Origin: UBA7446 sp965657545
Lineage (GTDB): Bacteria > Bacteroidota > Bacteroidia > Flavobacteriales > Flavobacteriaceae
Direction of reading: 5' to 3'
DNA length: 31,629 nt
Assembly (NCBI GenBank): GCA_965657545.1
Contig: CBFHOG010000015.1
Coordinates: forward strand, 1 to 31,629
The notes beneath the pieces were generated by a model, which did no database searches, had not been told where the DNA came from, and was given only the letters and a program-made list of their open reading frames with translations. The translations under genes and the position numbers were made by a program. Shown here one piece after another: positions 1 through 7,864 of the stretch. How positions within the stretch are numbered: position 1 is the first letter of the stretch; every line of letters starts with the position of its first letter.

Positions 1-577
1 CAGAAAGGGTCAGATACTTCATTGCGCCCCAAGGGGTTTCATTAGACAAACCGATATGTCTAATTTTCCCTTCCTTAATAAAGTCATCAAGCGTTTCTAA
101 AATTTCATGAAAATTGATTTCCCATTCCTCATTTTGATCTAAAACATAATCGCGCCTGCCAAAAAAATTAGTGCTGCGTTCGGGCCAATGCAATTGATAC
201 ACATCAATATAATCTGTTTTTAAGCGTGTCAAACTTCCTTCCAACGCTTCGCGAAGGCTGTCGGGCGTAAAACCCGTAGTTCGGATATGGGCAGTATAAG
301 CACCCGGGCCCGCAATTTTGGTTGCCAAAACCACCTTGTCACGATTTTTTCGCTCCGCAAACCAATGACCTATAATGCGTTCCGTATCGGCATAGGTTTC
401 CGCATTTGCAGGGACAGGATACAGCTCTGCTGTATCAATAAAATTTACTCCTTTTTCTAGGGCATAATCCATTTGTTCAAAGGCTTCTTCTTGAGTGTTT
501 TGATTGCCCCAAGTCATGGTGCCAAGGCAAATTTTACTCACCCGAATATCGGTGTGCGGAATAGTTGTGTATTTCAT
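1..577 (-). CDS. tas: Aldo/keto reductase, Tas family (partial, C-terminus off the left edge)
   Basis: This encodes an NADP(H)-dependent aldo/keto reductase with a (beta/alpha)8 barrel. Only the first 192 residues are present because the gene runs off the left edge. The protein opens MKYTTIPHTDIRVSK and shows the family catalytic set in order: Asp48 and Tyr53 (FIDTAELYPVP), Lys87 (LATKIAGPG) and His130 (YQLHWPER). The AELYPVP and HWPER stretches resemble E. coli Tas rather than other reductases of the superfamily, as judged from memory. The physiological substrate is unknown. The ATG at 575-577 lies 3 nt after the xth stop codon, so the two genes are probably co-transcribed from upstream of xth. 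I see no disruption in the visible part. Confidence 0.9.
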   Translation of the reverse strand, partial: MKYTTIPHTDIRVSKICLGTMTWGNQNTQEEAFEQMDYALEKGVNFIDTAELYPVPANAETYADTERIIGHWFAERKNRDKVVLATKIAGPGAYTAHIRTTGFTPDSLREALEGSLTRLKTDYIDVYQLHWPERSTNFFGRRDYVLDQNEEWEINFHEILETLDDFIKEGKIRHIGLSNETPWGAMKYLTLS

Positions 578-580
578 TTG

Positions 581-1345
581 TCAGATTGCAAGTGTTACGC
601 CAACAGGACAATGGTCAGAATGGATAGCTTGGGGAAGGATAAATGCGCGTTCAATATTATTTTTTAAAGGCTCAGAAACCATGGCATAATCAATCCGCCA
701 GCCTTTATTATTGGCGCGGGAATTGGCGCGATAGCTCCACCAACTGTATTGATGCGGCTCTGTGTTTAAGTGTCGGAACGAATCCACAAAACCACTTTGA
801 ATAAAACCATCTAGCCACGTACGCTCTTCAGGTAAAAAGCCGGAAACTTTTGCATTACGTACTGGATCGTGAATATCTATGGCTTCATGGCAAATGTTGT
901 AATCGCCACAAATGACCAAATTCGGAAGTTCCTTTTTTAGGTTTGTTATATAAGATTGAAAATCGTCCATGTAGGTAAACTTATACTCCAAACGAGCGGG
1001 ATTGGTTCCAGATGGCAAGTACAAACTCATCACAGAAACGCTATCAAAATCTACGCGTAAATTGCGTCCCTCAAAATCCATATAGTCAATGCCCGTGCCG
1101 TATTCAATATGCTTTGGTTTTTGTTTACATAAAATCGCCACAGAACTATAACCCTTTTTTTGTGCCGAAAACCAGTAGTGGTACGGATAGCCCGCATTGT
1201 CAAAAACCGAAAGATCGAGTTGCTCAGGTCGTGCTTTGGTTTCTTGCAAACAAAGGACATCGGGGGAGGCCGCTTTTAGCCAATCCAAAAAACCCTTGTT
1301 AAGCGCAGCGCGAATTCCGTTTACGTTATATGAAATTATTTGCAT
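581..1345 (-). CDS. xth: Exodeoxyribonuclease III (AP endonuclease)
   Basis: This is a 254-residue exonuclease III/AP endonuclease of base-excision repair. It cleaves the backbone at abasic sites and degrades 3' ends. Family motifs run through the whole length: the N-terminal ISYNVNGIR, Glu35 in LCLQETKA for metal binding, GDYNICHEAIDIHDP in the middle, the RIDYAMVS motif, and the C-terminal SDHCPVGV with catalytic His245. Length matches the family (about 250-270). The ATG at 1343-1345 needs no alternative. Upstream is a near-match -7 box (TATTTTAG) 5 nt before the ATG. It is the first gene of a two-gene unit with the tas-like reductase. Confidence 0.97.
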   Translation of the reverse strand: MQIISYNVNGIRAALNKGFLDWLKAASPDVLCLQETKARPEQLDLSVFDNAGYPYHYWFSAQKKGYSSVAILCKQKPKHIEYGTGIDYMDFEGRNLRVDFDSVSVMSLYLPSGTNPARLEYKFTYMDDFQSYITNLKKELPNLVICGDYNICHEAIDIHDPVRNAKVSGFLPEERTWLDGFIQSGFVDSFRHLNTEPHQYSWWSYRANSRANNKGWRIDYAMVSEPLKNNIERAFILPQAIHSDHCPVGVTLAI

Positions 1346-1381
1346 GACTGCTAAAATACAAACTAAGGGGTTAAATTTGTG

Positions 1382-1389
1382 TATATTTG
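1382..1389 (+). promoter_or_regulatory. -7 box TATATTTG upstream of the small outer-membrane protein gene
   Basis: TATATTTG matches the Bacteroidota sigma-A -7 consensus TAnnTTTG and lies 21 nt before the ATG at 1411, which leaves a short leader. I find no TTG at the usual 17-23 nt upstream spacing, so only half of the promoter is supported. Confidence 0.6.
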
Positions 1390-1410
1390 ATTAATCTAAA
1401 TCTAATTATT

Positions 1411-1989
1411 ATGAATAAAACTGTTATTATTTCTTTTGTCATACTTGGGATTTTCTGTGGGTATGCGCAGGAAAATGAGGAAGATGTCACCAGGGTTGAA
1501 GTCGTAAATCAATATGAAGAGGTCGAAGTTTTAGAAAAAAATGAGATTCGGCTTAATGCCGCTTACCTATTGGCAGGTCCGCTACTTGATGTTTCATATG
1601 AACGCTTACTTTCACCTTCCAATAGTTTTGGTGTAACAACAGTTATTGATTTGGGTAAAAATGATATTGATTATGCCGATTCATTTTCCATTTCACCATA
1701 TTATCGCTTTTATTTTCTAAATCGAAAAGATTTTGGCTCACGCGGTTTTTTTGTAGATGTACAAACCACTTTTCACATTGGAGAGAATTTTAATGATCAA
1801 TTTGTCAACAGCAAAAAAATAGATAGATCTTATACAGATTTATCTATTGATGTAGGTATTGGGAGAAAATGGATTAACCGTACGGGGTTTACATTTGAAA
1901 CATCGCTGACCCTAGGCCGCCCTCTTTTTTCAGAACATATGCCAGATCCGTACTTTAGATTTAGTGTTTCTATTGGAAAACGCTTTTAG
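1411..1989 (+). CDS. Putative outer-membrane beta-barrel protein (hypothetical)
   Basis: This is a 192-residue protein with a clear signal peptide (MNKTVIISFVILGIFCGYAQ, cleavage after about residue 18-20). The short acidic linker after it (about residues 21-45) contains repeated EVV/EVEV stretches. The rest has alternating hydrophobic/aromatic residues typical of outer-membrane beta strands, and it ends FRFSVSIGKRF with a terminal aromatic residue. I do not recognise a named family. The ATG at 1411 is preferred over an in-frame TTG at 1387, because that TTG overlaps the -7 box at 1382-1389. The 3' end overlaps the convergent glyS gene by 4 nt. Confidence 0.75.
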   Translation: MNKTVIISFVILGIFCGYAQENEEDVTRVEVVNQYEEVEVLEKNEIRLNAAYLLAGPLLDVSYERLLSPSNSFGVTTVIDLGKNDIDYADSFSISPYYRFYFLNRKDFGSRGFFVDVQTTFHIGENFNDQFVNSKKIDRSYTDLSIDVGIGRKWINRTGFTFETSLTLGRPLFSEHMPDPYFRFSVSIGKRF

Positions 1990-3524
1990 CAGTTTGCCAG
2001 CCATGTTTGAAAAGCAGTCGCTTCGCTAATTTTTGCTTTTGCTTCAGCTATACTTAGGCGTTCTTGCGCCATAGTATCGCGATGACGAAGGGTTACCGTT
2101 TGGTCTTCTAATGTTTGATGATCTACTGTAATGCAAAAAGGCGTTCCCAAGGCATCTTGCCTGCGATAACGACGACCTACAGCATCTTTTTCGTCATAGG
2201 AAACTGCCATATCCCACTTTAAATCATTCACTATATCTTTTGCAATGGCAGGTAAACCATCTTTTTTTACCAAAGGCAATACCGCTACTTTGGTTGGTGC
2301 TACTACAGCAGGTAAGCGTAAAACCGTTCTGCTAGAACCATCTTCAAGTGTTTCTTCTTGCAAGGCATTTGAAAATACTGCCAAGAATAATCGGTCTAAG
2401 CCAATTGAAGTTTCCAATACATAGGGCACGTAGTTTTCTTGTCGCTCTGGATCAAAGTATTGAAGTTTTTTACCTGAAAATTCCTCGTGACTACTCAAGT
2501 CAAAGTCTGTTCGAGAATGAATCCCCTCCAACTCCTTAAAGCCAAATGGAAATTTAAATTCAATGTCACATGCTGCGTCGGCGTAGTGTGCCAGTTTTTC
2601 ATGGTCATGAAAACGATAATTATCAACTCCTAATCCCAGCGAGTGGTGCCATTTAAGGCGCGTTTCTTTCCAATGCGCATACCATTCTTTTTGTGTTCCG
2701 GGTGGAATAAAAAACTGCATTTCCATTTGTTCGAACTCACGCATACGAAAAATAAACTGGCGTGCTACAATTTCATTGCGGAATGCTTTTCCTGTTTGGG
2801 CAATACCAAACGGCAATTTCATCCGCCCAGTTTTTTGCACATTCAGAAAATTCACAAAAATTCCTTGTGCCGTTTCGGGACGTAAATACAATTCTGTAGC
2901 ACTTTCGGCAGATGCGCCCAATTTAGTGCCAAACATCAGATTAAATTGCTTGACTTCTGTCCAATTTTTAGATCCTGACAAAGGACACACAATCTCTAAT
3001 TCTTCAATGAGTGCCTTTACGTCTGCCAAATCTTCGTTTTCTAAAGATTTTCCCAAGCGTTTTAAAATGGCATCTCCTTTCTCTTTATAGCCAACTACTC
3101 TAGGATTGGTACTTAAAAATTGGGTTTTGTCAAATGCATCGCCAAAACGCTTGGCCGCTTTTTTAACTTCTTTCTCAATTTTTGTGTCCAGTTTACCTAC
3201 ATAATCTTCCACCAACACATCTGCGCGATAGCGTTTTTTGGAATCTTTGTTGTCTATAAGTGGGTCGTTAAAGGCATCTACATGACCCGAAGCCTTCCAT
3301 GTAGTGGGGTGCATCAAAATTGCAGCGTCTAAGCCTACAATATTTTCATTGAGCTGCACCATGGCTTTCCACCAATAGTCACGCAAGTTTTTTTTCAGGG
3401 CAACGCCTTGCTGTCCGTAATCATACACGGCGCTGAGTCCATCATAAATTTCACTAGAAGGAAATACAAACCCATACTCCTTAGCATGGGACAATACTTT
3501 TTTAAACAAATCTTGGTCTGCCAT
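1986..3524 (-). CDS. glyS: Glycine--tRNA ligase (homodimeric, class II)
   Basis: This 512-residue cytoplasmic enzyme charges tRNA-Gly. It is the single-chain alpha2 type rather than the GlyQ/GlyS tetramer. Visible features are the N-terminal block VLSHAKEYGFVFPSSEIYDG, a CPLSGSKNWTEVKQFNLMF segment, the class II motif 2 region (FRNEIVARQFIFRMREFEQ), motif 3 (SIGLDRLFLAVFS) and a C-terminal anticodon-binding domain starting near VAPTKVAVLPLV. The ATG at 3522-3524 (MADQDLFKKV) was chosen over an extension of 14 residues because the extension has no family similarity and the reading then starts just after a -7 box. The stop overlaps the convergent gene at 1986-1989. Confidence 0.96.
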   Translation of the reverse strand: MADQDLFKKVLSHAKEYGFVFPSSEIYDGLSAVYDYGQQGVALKKNLRDYWWKAMVQLNENIVGLDAAILMHPTTWKASGHVDAFNDPLIDNKDSKKRYRADVLVEDYVGKLDTKIEKEVKKAAKRFGDAFDKTQFLSTNPRVVGYKEKGDAILKRLGKSLENEDLADVKALIEELEIVCPLSGSKNWTEVKQFNLMFGTKLGASAESATELYLRPETAQGIFVNFLNVQKTGRMKLPFGIAQTGKAFRNEIVARQFIFRMREFEQMEMQFFIPPGTQKEWYAHWKETRLKWHHSLGLGVDNYRFHDHEKLAHYADAACDIEFKFPFGFKELEGIHSRTDFDLSSHEEFSGKKLQYFDPERQENYVPYVLETSIGLDRLFLAVFSNALQEETLEDGSSRTVLRLPAVVAPTKVAVLPLVKKDGLPAIAKDIVNDLKWDMAVSYDEKDAVGRRYRRQDALGTPFCITVDHQTLEDQTVTLRHRDTMAQERLSIAEAKAKISEATAFQTWLANC

Positions 3525-3528
3525 GGCG

Positions 3529-3536
3529 CAAAAATA
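3529..3536 (-). promoter_or_regulatory. -7 box TATTTTTG, 4 nt before the glyS ATG
   Basis: On the minus strand the order is TATTTTTG, then CGCC, then ATG. The box fits TAnnTTTG exactly, and its position would put transcription start at or within a few nt of the start codon. There is no TTG at 17-23 nt spacing; the nearest is 27 nt away. Confidence 0.45.
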
Positions 3537-3583
3537 GGATAAGTTTACTAATTTACACCGTGCCAAAATCAGAACCTTAACCT

Positions 3584-4270
3584 ATGTTGAATGATTTGCT
3601 TTCCGTTTGGTTTCCGAAATGTTGTTGGAACTGCATGCAGCCGCTCTCAAAAAATCAAAAATGGCTTTGCTTGATATGTGCATCTAAACTCCCAAAAACC
3701 TATTTTGAACAAGAAGAAAACAACGCGCTAAAGATCATGTTACGCCAATTCCTTCCCCTGGAAGGGGCTTATGCACCATTTTATTTTTTGCAGCATTCGC
3801 CCATCCAGAAACTTATACATGCACTAAAATATCAAGGAAAGAAAAAAGTAGCCAATTGGATTGCGCAACAAAGTGCTACACTTATTCCAAAAAAACATCT
3901 TGTATTGCAATGTGACGGAATAGTTCCTGTTCCATTACATCTATCTCGACAACAAAAACGAGGCTACAATCAAGTAACAGGCTTTGGACAATATTGGGCA
4001 AATTTTTTAAATGTACCCTATTTAGACAAGCTGTTGTTGCGAAAAAACCAAACCAAAACATTGGTGCGCATGTCTCGTGAAGCACGCTGGGAAGAGGTGA
4101 AAAACGCATTTCATATACAAAACAATACCCATTTCAAACACTTGTTGTTGGTTGATGATGTGATTACCACGGGTGCCACACTTACCGCTTGTGGGAACGC
4201 CTTACTAAACAACGTCTGCGATAAAATTTCTGTCATGGGAATGGCATATGCGCAAAACATCCTTCCGTAA
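3584..4270 (+). CDS. ComF family phosphoribosyltransferase-like protein
   Basis: This is a 228-residue ComF/GntX-type protein, related to a factor needed for DNA uptake in transformable bacteria. An N-terminal double zinc-finger is visible as C14xxC17 and C29xxC32. A type I phosphoribosyltransferase domain follows, with GIVPVPLHLSRQQKRGYNQ in the middle and the PRPP-binding loop LLLVDDVITTGATL near residues 185-198. Length is usual for the family. In Bacteroidota its role is not firmly established. The downstream lipoprotein gene starts 27 nt after its stop and may be co-transcribed, although a weak box of its own lies in that gap. Confidence 0.9.
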   Translation: MLNDLLSVWFPKCCWNCMQPLSKNQKWLCLICASKLPKTYFEQEENNALKIMLRQFLPLEGAYAPFYFLQHSPIQKLIHALKYQGKKKVANWIAQQSATLIPKKHLVLQCDGIVPVPLHLSRQQKRGYNQVTGFGQYWANFLNVPYLDKLLLRKNQTKTLVRMSREARWEEVKNAFHIQNNTHFKHLLLVDDVITTGATLTACGNALLNNVCDKISVMGMAYAQNILP

Positions 4271-4297
4271 GCGAGAAAATAGTCGTTATTTTGTGCT

Positions 4298-5893
4298 ATG
4301 CTTAAGCGACTATTTATTGCATTTATGATTTGCTCCGTATTTGTGCAATGTGCTCGACGCGGTTCACCAACAGGCGGACCAAAAGATGAAATTCCTCCTG
4401 TAGTCTTACGCGCTGACCCGCCTCAACAAAACGTGAATTTTAAGCAAGATCGCATTCGCATTTATTTTGATGAATATATCAAGCTGAATAAATTAAATGA
4501 TCAATTGGTGGTTTCACCTCCACTGGAGCAAACCGCATATATAATTTCTCCACAAAGTCTAGCAGCAAAATATATTGAAATTGAATTTTTGGATTCACTA
4601 ACACCCAATACTACCTATACGTTCAATTTTGGCGAAAGTGTGGTGGACAATAATGAAGGTAATCCGTTTTCGTTTTTCTCTTATGTGTTTTCTACAGGAT
4701 CTACCATTGATTCCCTTACACTACGAGGAAGTATTTCAGATGCCTTTGCTCGCAAACCAGAATCCTTTGTTTCGGTTATGCTTTACCCCATAGACAGCAC
4801 TTACAATGACTCGGTCATTTTCAAAAACAAACCGCTTTATTACACCAATACACTCGACAGCCTAACCGAATTTACAATGCCCAATCTTAAAGCGGGAAAT
4901 TATCTTTTGACTGCGGTTAAAGATGTGTCAAAAAATTATGTGTTTGATCCTTCGGTAGATAAAATAGACGCTGTACAACACGTCATTACATTGCCAAACG
5001 ACAGCCTATTTCAGCTATCGCTTTTTAAAGAAGATATTGATTTTGATTTTGGAAAAGCCTACCAAGCGGGCAAACAACGTGTGGGATTTGGTTTTAAAGG
5101 GAGTGATGTTATTACCATTGAACTAAATGAAGAGGTGGGCGATAGCTTTGCTTCGGTAGTGTCGCGCGACCGTGAAAGCGATACTCTATACTATTGGTAT
5201 AAAGGAATTGATGCCGATTCACTTCGCTTTACATTACGCCACGATACCTTATCAAAAGAGTATGCTTATCGCATCCGAAAAGCAGAACCCGATTCTTTAC
5301 GGCTTTCCTTTGAACCAAAAGGAGCGTTGCACCTAACCGACACCTTGAAGCTAATTGCCAATACTCCCATAAAGCAATTAATACAAGATTCCATGCAGTT
5401 GCGTGCCAAAGATTCTACTTTAGTGCCTTTCACGCTCGCCCAAAAAGGCATGCACGAGCTACAGGTCATGTTTGATGTTTTTCCAAACGAAAAATACCAA
5501 TTCGACCTTTTACCCGGAGCTGTAACAGATTTTTTTGATGTCCAAAATGATAGCATTTCTACTTCAATGAGCACCAAAAGTAGGGTGGATTACGGAAACC
5601 TCTCATTGCGCTTAGCCAATGTACCGTTATATCCCATTTTTATTGACTTAACAAATGAAAAAGAGGAAATTATTCGCAGCATATATGTTAAGGAAGAGCG
5701 TGGTTTATATCGTTTTGCTTATCTGTTACCAAACAAATACTACATACGCATTCGAATAGACGAAAACGCTAATGGCAAGTGGGATACTGGAAATTATTTG
5801 GAAGGTAAAAAGCCAGAAGCTGTTTATCACTTTCCGCCACTTTTAGACGTACGCGCCAACTGGGAATTACAAGAGCAATTTATTTTAGAGTAA
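4298..5893 (+). CDS. Ig-like domain lipoprotein (SbsA-type Ig)
   Basis: This is a 531-residue predicted lipoprotein. The signal peptide runs to Cys18 (FVQC followed by ARRGSPTGGPKDEIPP). The Q at -1 is unusual for a lipobox, although Bacteroidota lipoboxes are relaxed. Residues about 30-130 (PPVVLRADPPQQNVNFKQDR, then NTTYTFNFGESVVDNNEGN) match the bacterial Ig-like SbsA type common in Bacteroidota envelope proteins. The middle is beta-rich and undefined. The end (IRIRIDENANGKWDTGNYLE) carries a Ca-binding-like D/N-rich loop followed by PEAVYHFP. The function is unknown. The last 14 nt overlap the convergent omega-amidase gene. A near -7 box (TTATTTTG) ends 4 nt before the ATG. Confidence 0.85.
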   Translation: MLKRLFIAFMICSVFVQCARRGSPTGGPKDEIPPVVLRADPPQQNVNFKQDRIRIYFDEYIKLNKLNDQLVVSPPLEQTAYIISPQSLAAKYIEIEFLDSLTPNTTYTFNFGESVVDNNEGNPFSFFSYVFSTGSTIDSLTLRGSISDAFARKPESFVSVMLYPIDSTYNDSVIFKNKPLYYTNTLDSLTEFTMPNLKAGNYLLTAVKDVSKNYVFDPSVDKIDAVQHVITLPNDSLFQLSLFKEDIDFDFGKAYQAGKQRVGFGFKGSDVITIELNEEVGDSFASVVSRDRESDTLYYWYKGIDADSLRFTLRHDTLSKEYAYRIRKAEPDSLRLSFEPKGALHLTDTLKLIANTPIKQLIQDSMQLRAKDSTLVPFTLAQKGMHELQVMFDVFPNEKYQFDLLPGAVTDFFDVQNDSISTSMSTKSRVDYGNLSLRLANVPLYPIFIDLTNEKEEIIRSIYVKEERGLYRFAYLLPNKYYIRIRIDENANGKWDTGNYLEGKKPEAVYHFPPLLDVRANWELQEQFILE

Positions 5894-6653
5894 AGGGGTC
5901 TCGGTCGTCCAAAAAAGGGAGTTTTTCGCGCAGTTTATAGAGTTCCTTTTTATCAAATTTAGCCAAAGCAATAGATGCTGATGTTTCGGCAAAAGCAAGC
6001 GCATCGCCAAGGGCGTTATATGCCGCAGAAGCACCAGGATATTGCAGTCGGTAAGCGTCTTTTCCCGTTCGATTTACACCCACTGAAAAGGCCATGTTTT
6101 CGATGGCGCGTGCACAAAGTAGTGTGTTCCATGCTTGAATACGCGCTGCAGGCCAATTGGCTACACAAATAAGCAAATCGTATTGGTCCGTATTACGTGC
6201 AAATACGGGAAAACGTAAATCGTAGCACACCAATGGACGAATGCGAAAACCAGCATATTCAATCAGTACACTTCCTTTCCCAGCGTTATATACCCGTGCT
6301 TCGCCAGATGGCGTATAGGGATGTGCTTTATCATAGGTGTCTATTTGACCATTTGGATGGGCAAAAATAAATCGGTTGTAAAAGGCATCTTTTTCTTTAA
6401 TGGCAAGACTCCCGCAAATGGCTGCGTTGTATTGTTTTGCCATTTGCTGCATCCACGATACCGAATTGCCGCTCATAGATTCAGCCACTTCGTTGGGTGT
6501 CATGGTAAAACCTGTAGCCCACATTTCTGGCAGTACAATCAGGTTTACAGCTTTAGGTAATTTTTGCATAAGCTGCTCAAATGCAAATTGATTTTCTGCA
6601 GGGTTGTGCCAATGCAAGTTGGTTTGGAGTAAGGCAGTGTGTAAGGTTTCCAT
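5880..6653 (-). CDS. Omega-amidase / nitrilase-family amidohydrolase (YafV-like)
   Basis: This 257-residue C-N hydrolase has the complete nitrilase triad: Glu43 (LIVLPEMWATGF), Lys109 (TYDKAHPYTPSGE) and Cys143 (LVCYDLRFPVF). The PEMWATGFTM and CYDLRFP signatures fit the YafV/omega-amidase group, which hydrolyses alpha-ketoglutaramate or alpha-ketosuccinamate for metabolite repair after transamination of glutamine. That substrate is inferred from the family. Length agrees with the group (about 255). The start ATG at 6651-6653 is preceded at 4 nt by the near -7 box TAGTTTTA. The gene overlaps the convergent lipoprotein gene by 14 nt. Confidence 0.92.
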   Translation of the reverse strand: METLHTALLQTNLHWHNPAENQFAFEQLMQKLPKAVNLIVLPEMWATGFTMTPNEVAESMSGNSVSWMQQMAKQYNAAICGSLAIKEKDAFYNRFIFAHPNGQIDTYDKAHPYTPSGEARVYNAGKGSVLIEYAGFRIRPLVCYDLRFPVFARNTDQYDLLICVANWPAARIQAWNTLLCARAIENMAFSVGVNRTGKDAYRLQYPGASAAYNALGDALAFAETSASIALAKFDKKELYKLREKLPFLDDRDPFTLK

Positions 6654-6655
6654 TA

Positions 6656-6693
6656 GATAAAACTACTGATTTATATAGGAAAGGTAGTTTATC
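6656..6693. terminator. Possible intergenic hairpin between sdhB and the omega-amidase gene
   Basis: GATAAAACTAC (6656-6666) and GTAGTTTATC (6684-6693) form an imperfect inverted repeat of about 10 bp with one bulged A and a loop of about 17 nt. It sits after the sdhB stop on the minus strand. There is no strong T run, so it is a weak candidate for the end of the sdh operon transcript. Confidence 0.3.
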
Positions 6694-6705
6694 TTTTGAA
6701 TGCTT

Positions 6706-7452
6706 TTACCCCTTCACATTTGCCGAGAGATACTCACGGTTCATACGGGCAATATTTTCTAGCGAAATTCCTTTTGGACACTCTACTTCGCAAGCACCTG
6801 TATTGGTACAATTTCCAAAGCCTTCATCGTCCATTTGCTTGACCATATTAAGTACACGATCCGTAGCTTCTACTTGACCTTGTGGCAATAGTGCATACTG
6901 AGAAACTTTTGCAGAAACAAATAGCATAGCAGATGCGTTTTTACACGTTGCGACACAAGCACCACAACCAATACAAGTAGCTGCATCAAAAGCCTTATCC
7001 GCATCTACTTTTTCAATTGGAATGGCATTGGCATCTTGGGTATTTCCAGAAGTGTTCACAGAAACAAAACCCCCAGCGTGTTGAATACGATCAAAAGCCG
7101 TACGATCAACTACCAAGTCTTTAATTACGGGAAACGGTTGCGCACGGAACGGTTCAATGTGAATGGTGTCACCATCCTTGAATTTACGCATGTGCAGTTG
7201 GCATGTGGTAACGAGTCTATCTGGACCGTGTGCTTCCCCATTAATAAACATAGAGCAAGATCCACAAATGCCTTCGCGACAATCGTGGTCGAATGCTACT
7301 GGGTCTATACCCTGCGACATAAGCTGTTCGTTGAGCACATCCATCATTTCCAAAAATGACATGTCTGGAGAAACTCCGTCCAACGAATAGGTTTGCATAC
7401 TTCCTTTTGCGGTAGCGTTTTCTTGACGCCAAATTTTTAATGTCAGTTTCAT
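6706..7452 (-). CDS. sdhB: Succinate dehydrogenase/fumarate reductase iron-sulfur subunit
   Basis: This 248-residue Fe-S subunit passes electrons from the flavin of SdhA to quinone at the membrane. The plant-type [2Fe-2S] ligands lie in CREGICGSCSMF plus the later TTCQ. The [4Fe-4S] and [3Fe-4S] ligands lie in CIGCGACVATCKNAS and CTNTGACEVECPKGI. All cluster ligands I expect are present. The start MKLTLKIWRQENA at 7450-7452 follows the intruding four-helix-bundle gene by 36 nt, which is loose compared with the 1-nt sdhC-sdhA junction. It is the last gene of the sdh operon. Confidence 0.97.
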   Translation of the reverse strand: MKLTLKIWRQENATAKGSMQTYSLDGVSPDMSFLEMMDVLNEQLMSQGIDPVAFDHDCREGICGSCSMFINGEAHGPDRLVTTCQLHMRKFKDGDTIHIEPFRAQPFPVIKDLVVDRTAFDRIQHAGGFVSVNTSGNTQDANAIPIEKVDADKAFDAATCIGCGACVATCKNASAMLFVSAKVSQYALLPQGQVEATDRVLNMVKQMDDEGFGNCTNTGACEVECPKGISLENIARMNREYLSANVKG

Positions 7453-7473
7453 ACTTTAGTTTTTTAGCCAAAA

Positions 7474-7487
7474 GGCAATAGGCAATA
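7474..7487. repeat. Left flank repeat of the four-helix-bundle insertion (2 x GGCAATA)
   Basis: Two tandem copies of GGCAATA lie immediately after the stop codon of the four-helix-bundle gene and before sdhB. They are inverted relative to the right array: the right array read on the minus strand contains GGCAATAGGTAATAG. The flanks therefore form an inverted repeat around the gene, with nine contiguous matching bases (GGCAATAGG) and 13 of 15 over the longer stretch. Confidence 0.8.
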
Positions 7488-7488
7488 A

Positions 7489-7857
7489 TTATCTTTCTTT
7501 GCTTATTGACTTTATAAAGGCATTTAACATTTTATTTTCTTCTGTAATTAACCCTTGTATTTTTTGGTACAATTTGTTTCCAACTAATTTTAGCTCTTTA
7601 GAAATAATGAGTTGGGTTTCCAATTCAAGTAATGAGCCACGTGCTATTCGTAAAAATTGAACATAGTTTTGCGTATAATTTCGCCCATAGCCTTCCGCAA
7701 TATTAGATGGGATAGAAATAACCGCACGTTTCATCTGACTTTGCAAACCGAAAACTTCTTCTTTAGGTAATTGCTCACACAACAGATAAATAGATTTGAC
7801 CAAGGCCATTCCTTTTTGCCAAATCAACAAATCTTTATATGATTGAATGTGTGTCAT
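7489..7857 (-). CDS. Four-helix bundle protein (23S rRNA intervening-sequence protein family) inserted in the sdh operon
   Basis: This 122-residue all-helical protein belongs to the S23/IVP four-helix-bundle family (related to Pfam PF05635). Family signatures are KDLLIWQKGMALVKSIY (residues 8-24), IPSNIAEGYGR (49-59) and YVQFLRIARGSLLELETQL (65-83). The family was first seen inside 23S rRNA intervening sequences, and Avd of diversity-generating retroelements is a structural relative; the function of standalone copies is unknown. Here it interrupts sdhCAB in the same orientation, between sdhA and sdhB, and is bounded by heptameric repeats (7474-7487 and 7865-7920). The ATG at 7855-7857 is 7 nt from the repeat array, across an A-rich spacer. 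No retroelement or rRNA is nearby. Confidence 0.93.
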   Translation of the reverse strand: MTHIQSYKDLLIWQKGMALVKSIYLLCEQLPKEEVFGLQSQMKRAVISIPSNIAEGYGRNYTQNYVQFLRIARGSLLELETQLIISKELKLVGNKLYQKIQGLITEENKMLNAFIKSISKER

Positions 7858-7864
7858 TTTTTAA

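Noticed and set aside
1012..1302. Plus-strand frames opposite xth, sdhA and the BNR gene
   Set aside because: These are antisense to genes with strong family motifs, and their translations show no domain, signal peptide or start context.
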